A stretch of DNA of 64,000 nucleotides from Coemansia sp. RSA 487 (GCA_027577595.1 JANBRJ010000007.1:274403-338402); one strand, 5' to 3'. Positions 9,796 through 20,778 are shown, numbered from the stretch's first letter. A program made the numbers and translations. Notes: generated by a model from the letters alone, not told the origin.

Positions 9796-10818
9796 ATGGG
9801 CAACCCTAATAGCTATTCTCCTCCTGAAAAGGGCCCACTCCCTGGTTCGGACGTATCATCACTACAAGCAGGCCCCGCCGCACCCATGTATAACGGGTCA
9901 TCGGAACACCTGGGAAACAACAATGGCCAAGTGTCGATGGACGAAAGAGGCTTCCAGGGAGGCGGCTACACAGGGCAACAACAACAACCGTACCCTCCTA
10001 CTTCGTACTCACCCTCAGGACCGCCACCGCCGCCTCATGGAGGAGGGTATCCGTCATCGTCATCAGGGGGATATCCGCCAGCATCTAGCTATCCATCGCA
10101 ACAAGGAGGCTATCCATCGCAACAGGGAGGCTATCCGCCCCAGCAATACCAAGGGGATGGGTACCCACCACCGTCTTCAGGAGCGCCTCCATCGTACGGA
10201 GTGTACTCACCACCGGGAGCACCACCGCAACAACAACATCAAGGAATGTACTTGCCACCCGGAACAGCACCGCCACCACCACCACCAGCGGGAGGTCCGC
10301 CGCCGCCTTCATCCATACGTCTTCCGCTAATCAACCCCCATTCGATATCCAGCGGATTCACCATCTCCATGCCCGAGGGCCTATACATGCTAGCACGGCG
10401 ACCCAATGCAATAAACAAGGACAAGTGGCTGGAATTCATCCGCCAGCTGAATGAACAGTTGACAAAATCACCCGGATCCTTGACCCAAGGCATCACCGAG
10501 CACTGGGTCATCAATTTGGCCACTCTAGGCGTGGCGGGGATGGCTCGAGATATGTACAAATCCAGAGTGCAGACCAAGGCGATGGAGCTGGTTGAATGCT
10601 ATAATCGAGCAGAGTTTGCATCCTGGGGTATCCGTGTACTTCTAGATGCGTTGGATACGAATGAAACAGCATCGGCCGTATACCATGGTGACCATAGTGG
10701 CCGCAGGAGGTTTGAAGATAGAATGGACCACCGCATGAAGCGTTCTGAGCAGAGAGCTGAACGAAGGGCATCAAGTTCGAATGTTACGCTTGTGCTTGTA
10801 ATCAGCAGATCGGATTGA
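9796..10818 (+). CDS. Orphan Pro/Gly/Tyr/Gln-rich protein with folded C-terminal domain
   Basis: The protein has 340 residues. Residues 1-175 are low complexity, with repeated GGYPSQQ/GGYPPQQ units and long Pro runs, like Pro-rich annexin- or scramblase-type N-termini. Residues about 185-300 look globular: an aromatic-basic segment (MPEGLYMLARRP), a helical WLEFIRQLNEQL, then a small hydrophobic Gly/Ala segment (INLATLGVAGMA) and a helix ending near ECYNRAEF. The C-terminus is basic and Arg-rich. There is no signal peptide. I do not recognise the globular part. Fungal proteins with a Pro-rich head and a membrane-associating tail exist, but no function can be assigned. Confidence 0.7.
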   Translation: MGNPNSYSPPEKGPLPGSDVSSLQAGPAAPMYNGSSEHLGNNNGQVSMDERGFQGGGYTGQQQQPYPPTSYSPSGPPPPPHGGGYPSSSSGGYPPASSYPSQQGGYPSQQGGYPPQQYQGDGYPPPSSGAPPSYGVYSPPGAPPQQQHQGMYLPPGTAPPPPPPAGGPPPPSSIRLPLINPHSISSGFTISMPEGLYMLARRPNAINKDKWLEFIRQLNEQLTKSPGSLTQGITEHWVINLATLGVAGMARDMYKSRVQTKAMELVECYNRAEFASWGIRVLLDALDTNETASAVYHGDHSGRRRFEDRMDHRMKRSEQRAERRASSSNVTLVLVISRSD

Positions 10819-11191
10819 ACCAAGGTTGAATAAGGGCTAGGGAGATGCCAAGGGATTTGTTAGCCAGAGCGATTTCTGGTCCGCCACGATGACGCTGAGC
10901 CTCCTTTGGTTTCAATCTGATTGATGGGATGGTACATTTTTGACTAGCGTGCGCCCACAATGGTGTTCCCTTTTAATCTAATGACCCCCGCCATAGCGTG
11001 CAGTAGCGTTTCGGATTAGACCAAGAGAGGAATGAATAGCTTCCATAATTTCTGCAAATCAACCACATTGGTTATATACAAATTGATAACCTTTTTACGC
11101 CAGCTATCTTTTCTTTTCAGATCAATACTTTTGAGCAAGCTATTTTTTTACTTTTACACTGCTTTCTACATCCAAACATTAAAAAGGAAAA
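10819..11191. other. Intergenic, no gene seen
   Basis: This 373-base gap separates the Pro-rich gene from the tubulin cofactor gene. The last 150 bases are T-rich with pyrimidine runs, consistent with the leader of the downstream gene. No repeat or RNA gene is seen. Confidence 0.4.
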
Positions 11192-11914
11192 ATGTCAGTC
11201 GTCACTTTATTTATAGAAAGCCAAAACTCCAGTTCAGAGCGGCGGTTCCTCAAATCGATAACCATTGATGATCTCAAAATGCGTTTGGAACCAATAGTCG
11301 GGATCCCAGCAACAGACCAACGGATCAGCATCCTTCAGGGCACTACACAAGTGGGTGAAATTCCAAGCGACGCCGGCGACAAGGCACTTGGCTTCTTTCC
11401 AGTAGAAGACTACATGGCGCTCCGCGTAGTCAACGCCAACCCATCATCCGCCGCAGCAATCAACTTTAACGACGAGTCGCAGGTCGAAAAATACACGATG
11501 GACGATGACGAGTACGATAAGCGCATGGATACAGTCAGAGCGTTCAAAAGGCGTCACAACATGGGCCGCTTTGCAGATGCCAAATCCGCAATGTCTATTG
11601 ATGAAGAAGACGAGTTCAAGGACTTGGCTGCAGCCATTTCTGTCGAGAGCAGGTGCGAGGTGTCGACGGTGCCGGGGGTTGTTGATTACGCCCGCAGAGG
11701 TACGGTGCGCTTTGTCGGGAAGACATCGTTCCGTCCGGGCTATTGGGTTGGTGTCGAGTACGATGAACCCGTCGGCAAGAATGATGGCTCTGTCGATGGC
11801 GTGCAGTATTTCAAATGCCCTGCTGGCCATGGATCCTTTGTCAGGCCGGACAAGGTCATAGTAGGCGACTTTCCAGAGGAGGACCTGTTTGCTAGCGATC
11901 TCGAGGAAATGTAA
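11192..11914 (+). CDS. ALF1: Tubulin-folding cofactor B (Alf1/Alp11)
   Basis: The protein has 240 residues, usual for cofactor B. Residues 1-85 form a ubiquitin-like domain beginning SVVTLFIES. The middle is an acidic helical linker (YDKRMDTVRAFKRRHNMG). The C-terminal CAP-Gly domain (about 160-230) shows GTVRFVGKTSFRPGYW, GVEYDEPVGKNDGS and GVQYFKC, including the GKNDG groove that binds EEY/F tails. The protein ends in LEEM, whereas vertebrate homologues end in an autoinhibitory DEI-type tail. With cofactor E it handles alpha-tubulin during dimer assembly in the cytosol. The start has an A-rich context. Confidence 0.93.
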   Translation: MSVVTLFIESQNSSSERRFLKSITIDDLKMRLEPIVGIPATDQRISILQGTTQVGEIPSDAGDKALGFFPVEDYMALRVVNANPSSAAAINFNDESQVEKYTMDDDEYDKRMDTVRAFKRRHNMGRFADAKSAMSIDEEDEFKDLAAAISVESRCEVSTVPGVVDYARRGTVRFVGKTSFRPGYWVGVEYDEPVGKNDGSVDGVQYFKCPAGHGSFVRPDKVIVGDFPEEDLFASDLEEM

Positions 11915-12105
11915 CAGTGCTTCTTGTTTTACGCCATTTTCTCCATCTCTACTCATTGCTCATAACAATGGTAAGCTGACCGATCTCCTTGCCATAAGAC
12001 ATGGCTGCTTGTAAATTGTATATCCGCTTATTATTAGTTGTAAGAAAAGATCGTGAAGAAAAGGTAAAAGTAAAAAAGACATTAAAGAAAAGCCCGATAA
12101 TGGTC

Positions 12106-15100
12106 TTAGATGTGGCGACGGAGGTTACCCAGTCCAATGTTCATGGCCCGGTTCTGGCTCTCCTTGATCATGTTCACGTCAGGGACTGGCTCAGCTCCGC
12201 GCACAAGCTTCTCCTCGACGTCGGCATTGTTGTTGGCATCTTCTTCCGCGTAAGGTGCGTCTCTCTGGACAGCCGAGACGCTGGTCTCCTTCTTGGGCTT
12301 GGCGTTAGCATCGGCAATTGAAGCCGGCGAATCGCTCTGGGTAAAGTACTCCTCCTCGAACTCCTCATCGATCGACGCCATGACCACGATGCTGGGCGAC
12401 TCATTCATCAGGGCCTTTTTGCTGGTCTGGGCAGGAATCAGCTGGGTGACGAACTCGACGTCTTCGCCGTCGCTGTTTACGCCACTGTTGGTCTCGAGCT
12501 CGATGTCTTCCTCAGCAGCATTGGTCACCATATCCAGGTCACTTTCGAGCTCGCCGCTGGCCTCCTCCCCACGCGCGAAACCACTGACACCAGCGGATGC
12601 TTCGTCTGCCGACTCTGCAGCCCCCGTCTCAAGCTCAGTGAAAGAAACCTGAACGGCCTGCTTGGACGATTCGGCAAGTGCCTCGGCAAGTGCCTTGCGT
12701 GCGGCCTTGGACTCTGCTTCTTCCTCGCTTGCTGTGTGGGTTGCCTCCGAAACGTCTGTCGACATTGGCGTGGTCATGCTCATGCTCATGCTCATGCTGC
12801 TGCTCTTTGCAGACACAGACTTCTTTGATGCCTTGTTGTTGTCAGAGTTGGAATCGGAGTCGGAGTCGGAATCGCTGTCGCTGTCGTCGTCGTCGCTGTC
12901 ATCATCCGACTCGCTTCCAGCAGACTTTGCGACCTTATTGTGGCCATGCTCCTCCTCATCGCTATCGTCATCGCTCACATCGTCGGCGATCTTGTTCGCA
13001 GCGGCGCGCACGAGGTGAGGGTTTGCCGTATACTCGGGTGCCGTCGAGATAGCAAGCGGGTCAGCAGAAGCAGTGGCCGTGGATTCGGCATCGTCTTCTC
13101 CGGGAGCCACTCTATCTGTGGTGGTCAGGAGCTCTACGTCGCTGGCTGCCTCAGAGTGCATCTCAAAGTCAATGACAGCCTTCTCGGCCTCGCGCATGCC
13201 GAGAGCAGCAAGGCGGTTCAGCGCACGGATCGAGTCCTGCTTGTTATCGATGTCGCGGGACTTTGCAGCAACCCTGGCCTTGCCGCTTCCACCCTTCTTT
13301 CCACCGCGACCGGAGCCCTTCTCGTCATCGTCGGACTCGTCGGACTCGTCGTCGTCCTTGTCCTTGTCCTTTTCCTCATCATCGTCGCTATCCCTCTCAT
13401 TGTCCTTCTCCGAAGCATCCTCATCTTCAGAGTCAGAGTCATCGGACTCATCGTCGCTGTCCTTGTCGCTGTCAGAGTCGCTCTTGCTGTCCTTCCTGTC
13501 CACCGAGGTATTGGCGTCACTCTTGGCGTCGACGCTGGTGGATGCTGTGGCTGCGGTGTCGCTAGAGCTGGCAGGAGTAGCAGTTGTGGCCAGTGCCTCG
13601 CCGTCGGTGCCAATGGTCTCGATGGTCATCGACTTGGGCTCGCCCTTCTGGGAAGAGGTGGATGATGCATTGGTTGCAGCGCTCTTGGCAGGAGAGGCGG
13701 TGGTGGACTCGACAGACGACTTGGACGACGCAACGGTGGTCTTGCCAGCCTTGACGAGCTCGGTGGTGCTTGTCTCTACGGTGGCAGTGGCAGCGACAGA
13801 TGCCGCAGACGATGAGGAAGATGCGGGCGACGCTGTTTCCTCCTTGGCTGAAGCCGATTCCGACGATGCAGCAGATGCAGATGGCTCAGATGATGCGGCA
13901 GATGCAGATGACTCGGATGATGCAGCAGAAGCTGCTTCGGAGGAGCTGCTGGCTTCAGACTCGGACGCGCTCGACGATGGCGAAGCCACATGCTCAACTA
14001 CGGTGGTCTCAACAACAACAGGCTCGTCAGCAGGGGAGGGCTCCTCAGCGGCAGCCGGTGAGGACTCGACAGATTTCTTTGCCTCAGTGGCCTCAGCGGG
14101 CTTGTCGCTCTCGGCATCCTCGTTGTCGCTGTCATCCTCGTTGTCCTCGATCTCGTCCTTGTCCTTGTAAACACGCTGGACGTTCGCAACGCGATCATTA
14201 GCATAGGGAGCAGCAGCAGCAGCAGCAGCAGGATACGCATTCCTGTAATATGGGGCATTTGTGGCACCAACAGCGGTCTCGTGCACATAAGCTGGAGTGG
14301 CGTGAACTTCATCTGCGTCGTACACTGGAAGAACATCGCGCTTGTGCATCTCGACAGACTTGGTGGTTGCAATGGAAACAGACTCATCGCCAGAGGCGCC
14401 GTGCTTGTTCTTCTTGACCTCATAGACCTTGACGATACGCATCTTGCGGCGCTTGGGCACGTCGGACGAAGCGTGGGCAGCGTGGGCGCTGGTGCTGCTC
14501 TCGGCATGGGCGTCGCCAGAAGCAGCGTCGCTACCAACAGTCACTGACGGAGTTGCACTCTCCTTGGACTCGGACGCGAGCGCCTCAATACCCGTGTTCT
14601 GCGACGCTGACTCGCTGCTCGAAGCAGCAGCCTCAGCTGTGCTGGCAGAAGCGCCTAGAGGATCGAAGCTGGTTGCAGCATCGCGGCGAACGCCCTTTGC
14701 GCTGGTTGCCTTGGCAGTGTCTGCCTTGGCTGAGGATGACGACTTGTTCATGTGCGCCAGGCGAGTGACCTCGTTGGCGTTGGTGTCCTCGTTCTTCGAT
14801 TCCTCGTGGGACGAGGCTGCTGGCGACTGCGAGCTCTCTGACGCAGCAGAAGCAGCAGACGAAGAGGCTGGCGACGCAGAGGAGGACGAAGACTGGAGCG
14901 AGGCAGCAGGAATGACTATGGTGGTGCCCTGCTGGGTCGGGGTCGGAGTAGGCGTAGCGCCGTTGTTGACGACGGTGATCCCCCCGTCCTTACCCATCGA
15001 CGCCCTGATCTGCTCGCTGGAGCTGTTTGCTGACTTGGTACTGGCGGTCTTGGTGATGGTCTTGTGGGAGATGGCCTTCTTGGCGGCGCTGGTGGTGGCT

Positions 15101-16082
15101 GCTGCTGTGGGCTGCGGCGTCATTATGCCGAACGGGAAGTCAGCGCGGGTGAACGGGTTAACAAAGGTGGAGCTCGACTCGACAAACTCGAGCGTCTCAA
15201 ACTTGATGGGCTTCTTTCCCTTCTTCTTGCGGCCATAGTTGTCTTCCTCGTCGCTGTCATCGTCGTCGACATCCTCGCCAGCCTCCTCCATGCGCTGGAG
15301 GGAGCTCTTGAGACTGAGAATGTCCGTGACCTCCTCAACGACCACAGCCGCGTGGGGCTTGTTCAGCGTGTACGACGGAGTGTAGGGCGTCGCAGCGAAG
15401 AGGTTGCCATAGGCGGCCTTGATGCTGGCGGCTGGCCCGGAAGTGGGCTCGCCATTGGGGGCGCCTGTCGGCGAGGGCGTGTACATGAGCGCACCGCCAG
15501 GAAGAGGAAGAACATTTCCGGCGAGTGGGTTGGGTGGCGGAAGCTCCTCCTTGTGGAAGATCATCGCCGGCTTGACCATGTATGTGACCGTCTTTGACTC
15601 ATCGTCACCGCCATCTTCATCTTCGTTGAGGCCGCCGTCCTTGAGAATCGACTTTACCTTCTTCAGAATGCGCGTGGCGGTGTCGGAGGCAAGGATTTCG
15701 GCCTCGGCACGTTGGTGAGAAGCAGGTGCAGTGGGATAGAGGAGCGCACCATTGCCAATGACACCAGCGCCGAGTGCCTGGAGAAGGCCGCCTAGGCTGG
15801 CGAGCTCAGTGTTGGTAGCAGCAGCCTCGTCTGCTATAAAACGCTGAGCAAGAAATTTGTGAAAATACAAGATCAGATTGGAGTTTAATTCAGTTTGGTT
15901 CAGTTTAGTCTAGTCTAGCTGGGTGCGTCTCCTCGCCAGTTTGCTTTGTTCTAGAGATGTCATTTGGCCAAGAATCTAAGAAAGATGTTCTGGTTCTTAC
16001 CTTTGGCTATGGGTCCGGCACTGACTTGGGATGCGGCCAGGAGCCACGCAGCAGCTATAAGAGAAAGCGATGTGCGTGCCAT
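12106..16082 (-). CDS. Large secreted Ser/Ala/Asp/Glu-rich low-complexity protein (two exons)
   Basis: Model: exon 1 16082..16001 and exon 2 15833..12106, giving 1,269 residues. Exon 1 encodes MARTSLSLIAAAWLLAASQV and a VSAGPIA cleavage-like region, a clear signal peptide. Its donor GTAAG at 16000 joins an acceptor ending at 15834 (TTTTATAG) in frame: the last G of exon 1 plus CA gives Ala, then DEAAATN. The intron is 167 bases. The mature protein has a short ordered-looking start, a Pro-rich stretch and a KKKGKK cluster. Then come long acidic Ser/Ala tracts (SSESSASAASSEP; DSDSDSDSDSDS). No transmembrane tail or GPI signal is visible, and it ends NIGLGNLRRHI. It may be a cell-wall or extracellular matrix protein, but no family is recognised. 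Confidence 0.75.
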
Positions 16083-17684
16083 TTGCCTTGAATATCAATT
16101 AACTGGATTAGATAGCTCTATGCAGTACTTTTTTTAATGATGCTATAGTTGCGAGTAACCAAACAAGGCAATACAGTATTTTTCTGCGTTTAGTATAAAT
16201 GCAATTAAATAATATAACTGAAAAGCAGTTGCTGAAACAAAGGCAGGAAGGTGGTTGTGGATCTGTAGCTAATCTTGCCTAGAGAACATTGGTTTCAGGA
16301 GGTAGCTCCTAAACAGGCAGCGGCGTTGTGTTTGTTAATGTTTGTTGGCGATGGCAGAAAATAGGTATGCGGTTTTCTCCATGCACTTGCCATAAACCAG
16401 CTCGCAGTAAACAACACGGCAAATAGAAGAGTGGTGAATCAAGCTACGGTGTTTTATTTTTGTACACATTTGGGCTGTTACTCCTTGTCGTGTATCTCCC
16501 CACATACAGATAGCGAATACAAGACTGAATAAATGTGAGTTTTGGAAATGTACAGCAGTAAAGGTGTTTGGATGGCAAGTACGATTCATAGAATGTGCGG
16601 AGAACAGGGTGTGGATGACTCCCTCCTTCCTCTATCAATTTTATATGGGGAAGCTTGTTTACTATTTGTAGCTCAAAATCGCTTACCTCTGTTATTATTT
16701 TCCAAGCGTAACCGTGTCGGCGATAGTAATAATAGCACAATGGAATGTGATCTAACAAATTAGGTGGAGATTCTGACGCGATGCAACTAATTCCTTCTGT
16801 GGTGTGTAAGCGGATTAAAATAAATAAAGGAAGGATTAGTTCGGAGAATACCTCAGACCAAGATCTAATAAAAGCTAGACTAGTTAGATAAAAAAGTTAG
16901 CGGGGAATAACAATTGAGGACCAAGAGAAAAAACTATCAAGAGGGGGGAAATGGTAGAGCAGAAGATGGGAACAGTGTTTGGTTTTGTATCCCGCGCAAG
17001 AAACTTCCAGAGCTAAATATACAAAGCTAGGTGCCTACGGCGGATGGAGATTATTTCAAAAGTTCCAGTAAGTACATCTGCTGCTGCGTACGTTTGAAAC
17101 ACCTTTTCCATATATAGCTTATTCATTGTTGCGGAAATATTGACATTGGTAAAACAAAAACACAGTAACTACGTAGAAAAGGAGAGTATAGTAGTAGCAT
17201 TTTAAAGAATAAAATTACCGTTAATCCAAGACATCCCTGACCGATTTAGCCAATTGCCGCAGTCTACACATCAGCATCGTCTAGCAGACAGCATTGTAAA
17301 CCGCTACAAATCACTAGATAAAAATAGCACATCGACTGACACAAGATGTTCCTGTTTAGGCCTTCTTTGTTAGAAAATGAGGGGAAATTGCCTGGAGGTT
17401 TGACTTTGCTAATCGAGCTACTGAATCACTCAATCCTTCGAATATCCCCTCGCCTAAATTTCGGACGTTGCAAGATTTTTGGCTTGTACTTTTCCCAACA
17501 AGGCACAGGACCGATCAAGCTTTGTGAGTAGGCAGGAAATTCGCGACATAGGGTGTTGCCTTCTTTTTTGCGCTGGTTTTGACAGTAAACCCGGGTTTTG
17601 TGTTTGTAGCAACAGGTGCGCAGTAGCAATTTTATATAATCAAAACACCCCAAGGTCAGCAAAGAAAAACAATAAACCCAATCG
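16083..17684. other. Long AT-rich intergenic region, no gene seen
   Basis: About 1.6 kb between the 5' end of the secreted-protein gene and the 3' end of the phosphopantothenate-cysteine ligase gene. Open frames are short (under 105 codons), mutually overlapping and without recognisable motifs. The part near 16083-16250 is presumably the promoter of the secreted-protein gene. No tRNA-like B box was noticed. Confidence 0.4.
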
Positions 17685-18692
17685 CTACATTTCACTAGAG
17701 ATGAACGATTGGTGGCGACGTGCTAATTCAACCACAATGTCCTGCTCAATATCATGGCCTTTTTCTGCGTCTGCTTGCGGAATCTGGATAACATAAGGCT
17801 CGTTCTGGTCCTTGGTGAACAGCCACACCTGCCACTTGCGCGTGTGCAGCATATTGGCAATGACAATCTGGTGGCCGTATTTCTTCAGCGCATGGCGGGC
17901 CTTGGGCGCCAATAGATCAGGATCGGTTTCGAGTTTAAACGAAACAATGAAGCACTGCGGTGCCCAGTGCTTCACCAGTGGGCGGAGGAACTTGGGGACT
18001 TGGTTCATCCTCAGCGTCAGCTCGCCTGATGCGGACTGGATCTTGTGCTCGGCCATGCTGTGCGAGGGGATGAAGAAATCGCTGACCGCGGCTGCAAGGT
18101 AAAACATTGCCCGATGGCCAAGCGGGGCCAGGATGAGCGAGATCTCGCGCAGCAAGAACAGGTAATCCGAGAGCGTGGTAAAGTTGACCATCAGCAGCTG
18201 GTTTTCCTCTCTGTATCTTTTGAACAGCTCGAGGTCCTTGTGCATCCGCTGTGCCCACTCGGGCTTAACTGCAACCTTGCCGTCGATGATGTCAAGATAG
18301 CCCAGCACGCCATCGGGTGAGTGCGAGTAGTGGCGGTTGAAAGGCTGCAGCGACTGCTCGCGGTAAAGAAATATAACGGCGTACCCAGAGGCTAGGAGCT
18401 GCTCTGCCGAAGAGCTCCCGCGCGTGCCGGCCGAAAAGTTGTCGACAAAGCGAACGGTGTTATTCTCTAGCGGGACGGTCGTGCCTCCACTTGTGACCAG
18501 AACAATTGGCCGCTGCTCGGGCTGCTGGCCAACAAACTGGGCGACTTTGGTGCGAGCCCAGTCGAGGTTTGTTGGCGGTCTGTTGTGATCAAAGTATGTA
18601 TCAGGATCGATTACTTTGCGGTCACCGAGCATCGGAGAGATTGCTGTCTCCAGATGCACTGCGCTGCTCCCCGTTGTGTCTTCGCTAGTCAT
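17685..18692 (-). CDS. CAB2: Phosphopantothenate--cysteine ligase (Cab2/PPCS)
   Basis: I start it at the ATG at 18692 (MTSEDTTGSS), giving 335 residues. A longer frame to 18824 adds a hydrophobic stretch that reads like translated leader. The eukaryotic PPCS pattern is present: IVLVTSGGTTVPLE followed by VRFVDNFSAGTRG (about residues 55-90), AVIFLYREQSLQPF, FYLAAAVSDFF with a following H, and FIVSFKLETD. The family joins cysteine to 4'-phosphopantothenate, using ATP in eukaryotic PPCS enzymes, as the second step of CoA synthesis from pantothenate; it is cytosolic and usually dimeric. There is no decarboxylase fusion, as expected for fungi. Confidence 0.93.
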   Translation of the reverse strand: MTSEDTTGSSAVHLETAISPMLGDRKVIDPDTYFDHNRPPTNLDWARTKVAQFVGQQPEQRPIVLVTSGGTTVPLENNTVRFVDNFSAGTRGSSSAEQLLASGYAVIFLYREQSLQPFNRHYSHSPDGVLGYLDIIDGKVAVKPEWAQRMHKDLELFKRYREENQLLMVNFTTLSDYLFLLREISLILAPLGHRAMFYLAAAVSDFFIPSHSMAEHKIQSASGELTLRMNQVPKFLRPLVKHWAPQCFIVSFKLETDPDLLAPKARHALKKYGHQIVIANMLHTRKWQVWLFTKDQNEPYVIQIPQADAEKGHDIEQDIVVELARRHQSFISSEM

Positions 18693-19066
18693 GTTTATAG
18701 AATTGGAAATAATGCGTAATACAGGTGTCAACAGTTTAAAATAAAGAATAAAATGAAAAAGAAAAAAAGGAATCAAAGGTGGACAAGGCAAATCGATCGC
18801 TTTTGATTGCAGCAGCACCAGCACATCAGTTTATAAAATGCAGAATCAAAACCCTTCTTCCCCCCTTCCAAGATAAGGCGATAATGCCTGTATGCATTGT
18901 GACAGAATGGACCCTGTTTTCGCTTATCTTTCCAAAAACACGATAAAAGGAGAGGATCAGTAATTTCCACGATACCAAGAAAGGGTGAGAAGTGTAAGGA
19001 GGGGTGCTTTTGTTTCTTCAGCTAGCCACTCTACACAGCATTTCACTTGTTGGGCTATTGGAGGTT
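18693..19066. other. Intergenic, no gene seen
   Basis: 374 bases upstream of the ligase gene and downstream of the FYV6-like gene, both on the minus strand. It contains A/T-rich runs near 18755-18775 that fit the ligase leader. Nothing else is seen. Confidence 0.4.
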
Positions 19067-19816
19067 TCAGCTGGCATCGCTGTTGTTGTTGTTGTTGTTG
19101 TTGTCGTTACTGTTGCACGTATTGCCATCACTCTCGCTATCGCTGTCACCGTATGATGCTAGCAGTCCAAGAGGGTCTTGCGAGTTGGATTCTGCTTCGT
19201 CCGCTTTCTTATCAGCGGAGTCTTTCTCATCGGCCATTTTCTCGCGCAAGGTGGCGTTTACGTCATCGTCTTTTGCAGGCTCGCTAGATCCAACGCTACT
19301 GCTGTTGTCAGCGACTGCAGCTTTTGGCTTCTTCAGCTCAACAATGCCTTGCAACGAGAAAAGAGGTTTTCTTGAACCAATCACTGTAGCTCTCTTGTGT
19401 ACACGCGCATTGCCAGTGGTTCGTCTATTGCTGCTGTCATGGACAGCAACCAGATCGTCTTTATATTTAGCCAGCTGCTCGGCCTCGGCGCGACGAGCCT
19501 CAGTGTACCGCTTTCCCTCCTCGTCATCAACAGCGTCAAGAAACTCGATTTCGTCGATATCCAGCTTTCTGATCTGGTTGGCAAATCGCCGTGACTCCTC
19601 ATGTGCCTCGGTCTTGCGGCGCTTTTGCTCCTGTAGCCGCTCGTAGAGGGTGCGTGGATCGTACTCCTGCTCTGGCACTCCTTGCCCATCCAGCTCGTCT
19701 TCAGGTTTATCATATGCATGCTTCCAAGCATTCTCGCGTTCTTTGCGCGCCTCCTCAATGTCATTCGCTGAAATGAACCGCGAGCTGGGATCGGTGTTCT
19801 TATTTCCTCCACTCAT
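19067..19816 (-). CDS. FYV6: FYV6/FAM192A (NIP30) domain nuclear protein
   Basis: The protein has 249 residues. The N-terminal 130 match the FAM192A/Fyv6 domain: SSRFISANDIEEARKERE, AWKHAY, YDPRTLYERLQEQK, then KLDIDEIEFLDAV with a long charged helix. The tail has a short PLFSLQGIV segment, acidic Ser runs and a DPLGLLASYGDSDSE end, resembling the GLxxYSDSE end common in spliceosome-linked proteins. It finishes in an Asn run coded by a GTT-type trinucleotide tract (about 19081-19105). In yeast Fyv6 acts in the second splicing step; in animals the homologue binds proteasome activator PSME3. The role here is inferred from those relatives. Confidence 0.85.
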   Translation of the reverse strand: MSGGNKNTDPSSRFISANDIEEARKERENAWKHAYDKPEDELDGQGVPEQEYDPRTLYERLQEQKRRKTEAHEESRRFANQIRKLDIDEIEFLDAVDDEEGKRYTEARRAEAEQLAKYKDDLVAVHDSSNRRTTGNARVHKRATVIGSRKPLFSLQGIVELKKPKAAVADNSSSVGSSEPAKDDDVNATLREKMADEKDSADKKADEAESNSQDPLGLLASYGDSDSESDGNTCNSNDNNNNNNNSDAS

Positions 19817-19987
19817 TTTTTCCAGAAAGCGGGTCTTTGTAAATGCAGGTTATTCCATTGGATCAAACTAGTATATATAAAGGAAAATATCTGTTTGAAT
19901 TTGATCGCGACGTTGTATAAAAAGATAAATAAAAAAGCTTCCTTCCTATCGTTCCTTTGAAGCGTGCAAAGGCGATGTGTAGAAACG

Positions 19988-20716
19988 TTATGGGGAGTAC
20001 AGGCGGTACGATGTGTCAGGCTGAAGCTCAAGGATCCTTGAGGCAATGCGCTTTGCCTGGTTGTCGTCATGCGTAATCCAGATACACGTTCGGGAGGTCA
20101 GTGTGTTCTCAACCATCAGCGTGGACGCCGGGTCCAGTGCGCTCGTTGGCTCATCAAGTAATAAAACTTGCGGGTCGCAGGAGAGCGCCACAGCCAAAGC
20201 TATCCGCTGCATCTCGCCACCAGAGAGCTCGGACCACTTCTTTTCCCACAGCTCTGGCGCAATCCCCCAGTCCTCTGCTATCTCGACCGGATCATAATGG
20301 TCTCGCTTTGACTGCACACCGAATGAATTGACCATGTCCACAAAGTCCAGCGGCGTGCCAGCCATCTGCGCCGGCCGCTGTGGCACATACATTACTTCTG
20401 CCCGCCACTGCGGGATGCCTAGCTCCTGCGGCGTCCTGAGCCCCTTGTCCGTCTGCAGCGCGCACATACCAGCCTCATACGTGGTGAGCTGTGCGATGCA
20501 GCGCAGAATTGTGGTTTTGCCGACGCCGCTGGGCCCACGCACAGCTATCACCTCGCCAGGGTACACCGAGAACCCGACATCATAGAACAGGTGGTCGGAG
20601 TCACCGGTGGACCCGTCCCGGCGCTTTGTCAGCTCCTTGATTTGCAGAAGAGGCGTCTGATCGGCCGCTGCGCTGATGGAGCCGTAGCTTTCGGGTGGTG
20701 GAGATACTGCTACCAT
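19988..20716 (-). CDS. Stand-alone ABC transporter ATPase, FetA/YbbL/STAR1-like
   Basis: The protein is a single nucleotide-binding domain of 242 residues with no membrane segments. It shows Walker A GPSGVGKTT (about 60), Q-loop VPQRPAQMAGT, signature ELSGGEMQR, Walker B VLLLDEPTSALD and H-loop WITHD. The VPQRPA Q-loop and compact size resemble bacterial FetA/YbbL and plant STAR1, which pair with a separate FetB/STAR2 membrane protein. No such partner is in this window. The transported substrate is unknown; metal or UDP-sugar export is known for relatives. ABCF and ABCE types are excluded because only one domain is present. Confidence 0.8.
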   Translation of the reverse strand: MVAVSPPPESYGSISAAADQTPLLQIKELTKRRDGSTGDSDHLFYDVGFSVYPGEVIAVRGPSGVGKTTILRCIAQLTTYEAGMCALQTDKGLRTPQELGIPQWRAEVMYVPQRPAQMAGTPLDFVDMVNSFGVQSKRDHYDPVEIAEDWGIAPELWEKKWSELSGGEMQRIALAVALSCDPQVLLLDEPTSALDPASTLMVENTLTSRTCIWITHDDNQAKRIASRILELQPDTSYRLYSP

Positions 20717-20746
20717 TGAGGACAGCGAGACAATATAAGCAAATAC

Positions 20747-20778
<32 letters not shown>

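Noticed and set aside
13073-14170. 365-residue Ser-rich plus-strand frame (and 12940-13665)
   Set aside because: It mirrors the repetitive acidic Ser/Ala tract of the secreted-protein gene; reading tandem repeats on the other strand always yields such frames.
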